Below, piece by piece: positions 6,337-6,843 of a stretch of DNA of 6,843 bases. Position numbers and translations under genes: made by a program. Source of the DNA: SAR202 cluster bacterium. GTDB lineage: Bacteria > Chloroflexota > Dehalococcoidia > Lucifugimonadales > JASMAO01. Each line of letters begins with the position of its first letter. Position 1 is the first letter of the stretch. Below the pieces are notes generated by a model, which ran no database searches, had not been told where the DNA came from, and saw only the letters and a program-made list of their open reading frames with translations. Location: positions 1-6,843 of the forward strand of contig JASMAO010000021.1 in assembly GCA_030754315.1 (NCBI GenBank), written 5' to 3'.

Positions 6337-6843
6337 ATGCTGCTACGTCCCCGCCGCCTCAACATCATCGTCTTATCTTTTTGCGCTTTATTCGCCTCAC
6401 TATCTTGTATCGACGCAAGGGATTTCCAAGGCACGGAGTTGACAAATCAAGTAGAAGCCACCAGTTTCAGCCTCTATGACCAGTATGGGCAAACCGTCGC
6501 TCTGGAGGATTTGCGCGGCAAAGTCGTTGCGCTGACCTTCCTATACACCTATTGTCCAGATATATGTTCGATAGTAGCTGACCGTATGCGAGAGACGCAT
6601 GCATTGCTCAAAGATGTTGAAGATGACATAGCAATCGTAGCTGTAAGTGTAGACTCAGAACGAGATACACAGGAGCGAATCCTAGAATACTCTCTGACTT
6701 GGCACATGGAGGATAAGTGGTCACTGCTAGGTGGTAACGCAGATGAACTTTCGGACATTTGGGAATCCTACTTCATCAACTCTTTCATAAAGGACCGAAT
6801 CACCAATACGAACACCTCCACCCCAGCCCTTAACACCGCAGCC
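6337..6843 (+). CDS. SCO1/SenC-family copper chaperone, 5' part only
   Basis: Membrane-tethered thioredoxin-fold protein that delivers copper to, or reduces the cysteines of, the CuA site of subunit II. The frame is open from ATG 6337 to the right edge, giving 169 residues without a stop. Residues 1-24 look like an export signal (MLLRPRRLN, then a hydrophobic run to Cys24); SLSC is a poor lipobox, so the protein could be a lipoprotein or simply anchored. The fold follows: FSLYDQYGQTVALEDLRGK (44-62), the copper-binding motif YCPDIC with Cys73 and Cys77, and VSVDSERDTQERILEY (103-118). The third copper ligand, a His expected in a YxVxH-like segment, has not appeared by residue 169 and must lie beyond the window; residues 146-169 are an Asn/Thr-rich stretch. 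No Shine-Dalgarno is evident before 6337, but no better start is in frame. Confidence 0.92.
   Translation, partial: MLLRPRRLNIIVLSFCALFASLSCIDARDFQGTELTNQVEATSFSLYDQYGQTVALEDLRGKVVALTFLYTYCPDICSIVADRMRETHALLKDVEDDIAIVAVSVDSERDTQERILEYSLTWHMEDKWSLLGGNADELSDIWESYFINSFIKDRITNTNTSTPALNTAA

Noticed and set aside
1..6843. Mobile elements, CRISPR arrays, defence genes or signs of horizontal transfer
   Set aside because: No long repeats, transposase or integrase, array-like spacing or abrupt change in base composition was seen; the window reads as a conserved respiratory locus.

Overview
The window is a terminal-oxidase locus. Every convincing gene is on the + strand, in the order ctaB (3' part) - coxB - coxA - coxC - coxD - ctaG - small membrane protein - SCO (5' part). 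Together they encode an A1-type heme-copper cytochrome c oxidase of the caa3 kind, with subunits I, II, III and IV, and much of its assembly apparatus: heme O synthase, a CtaG-family factor and a Sco-type copper chaperone. Subunit II carries its own C-terminal cytochrome c domain. The source is an aerobic bacterium of intermediate GC. A lipoprotein-type caa3 subunit II, a Caa3_CtaG-family protein (rather than Cox11) and a subunit I with extra C-terminal helices fit Chloroflexota, perhaps a marine SAR202-like lineage, better than Proteobacteria. That placement is inference from gene style and order, with no search behind it.

Layout. 1-590 is the C-terminal part of CtaB, whose start lies off the left edge. 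591-968 is the longest gene-free stretch; it holds a pair of 7-bp direct repeats, a weak possible RNA fold and a weak promoter-like -10 element. 969-2018 is coxB. 2019-2109 separates coxB from coxA and holds a possible 28-codon ORF overlapping the coxA start as ATGA. 2110-3945 is coxA, followed after 11 bp by coxC (3957-4685, TTG start). 4686-4855 is a second gap, with a possible 39-codon ORF or an alternative internal promoter. coxD (4856-5185), ctaG (5208-6056, GTG start behind a near-perfect Shine-Dalgarno), a 70-residue two-helix membrane protein (6089-6301) and the SCO gene (6337 to the right edge) follow with gaps of only 22-35 bp and look like one transcription unit.

How the genes work together. 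CtaB farnesylates heme b to heme O, the precursor of heme A; a heme A synthase gene is not in the window. CoxA holds heme a, heme a3 and CuB, CoxB holds CuA plus a covalently bound heme c, and CoxC and CoxD complete the membrane core. Sco is expected to metallate or reduce the CuA site, and CtaG supports assembly of the caa3 enzyme. Catalytic, metal-binding and proton-channel residues are intact in CoxA and CoxB, apart from a Gln at a usual Mg/Mn-ligand His position in CoxA.

I do not see a previously undescribed system here. The items most worth a second look are a cysteine-containing insertion of about 36 residues in an outward-facing loop of CoxC, the unassigned 70-residue membrane protein between ctaG and SCO, the long leader before coxB, and two small ORFs in the intergenic gaps.
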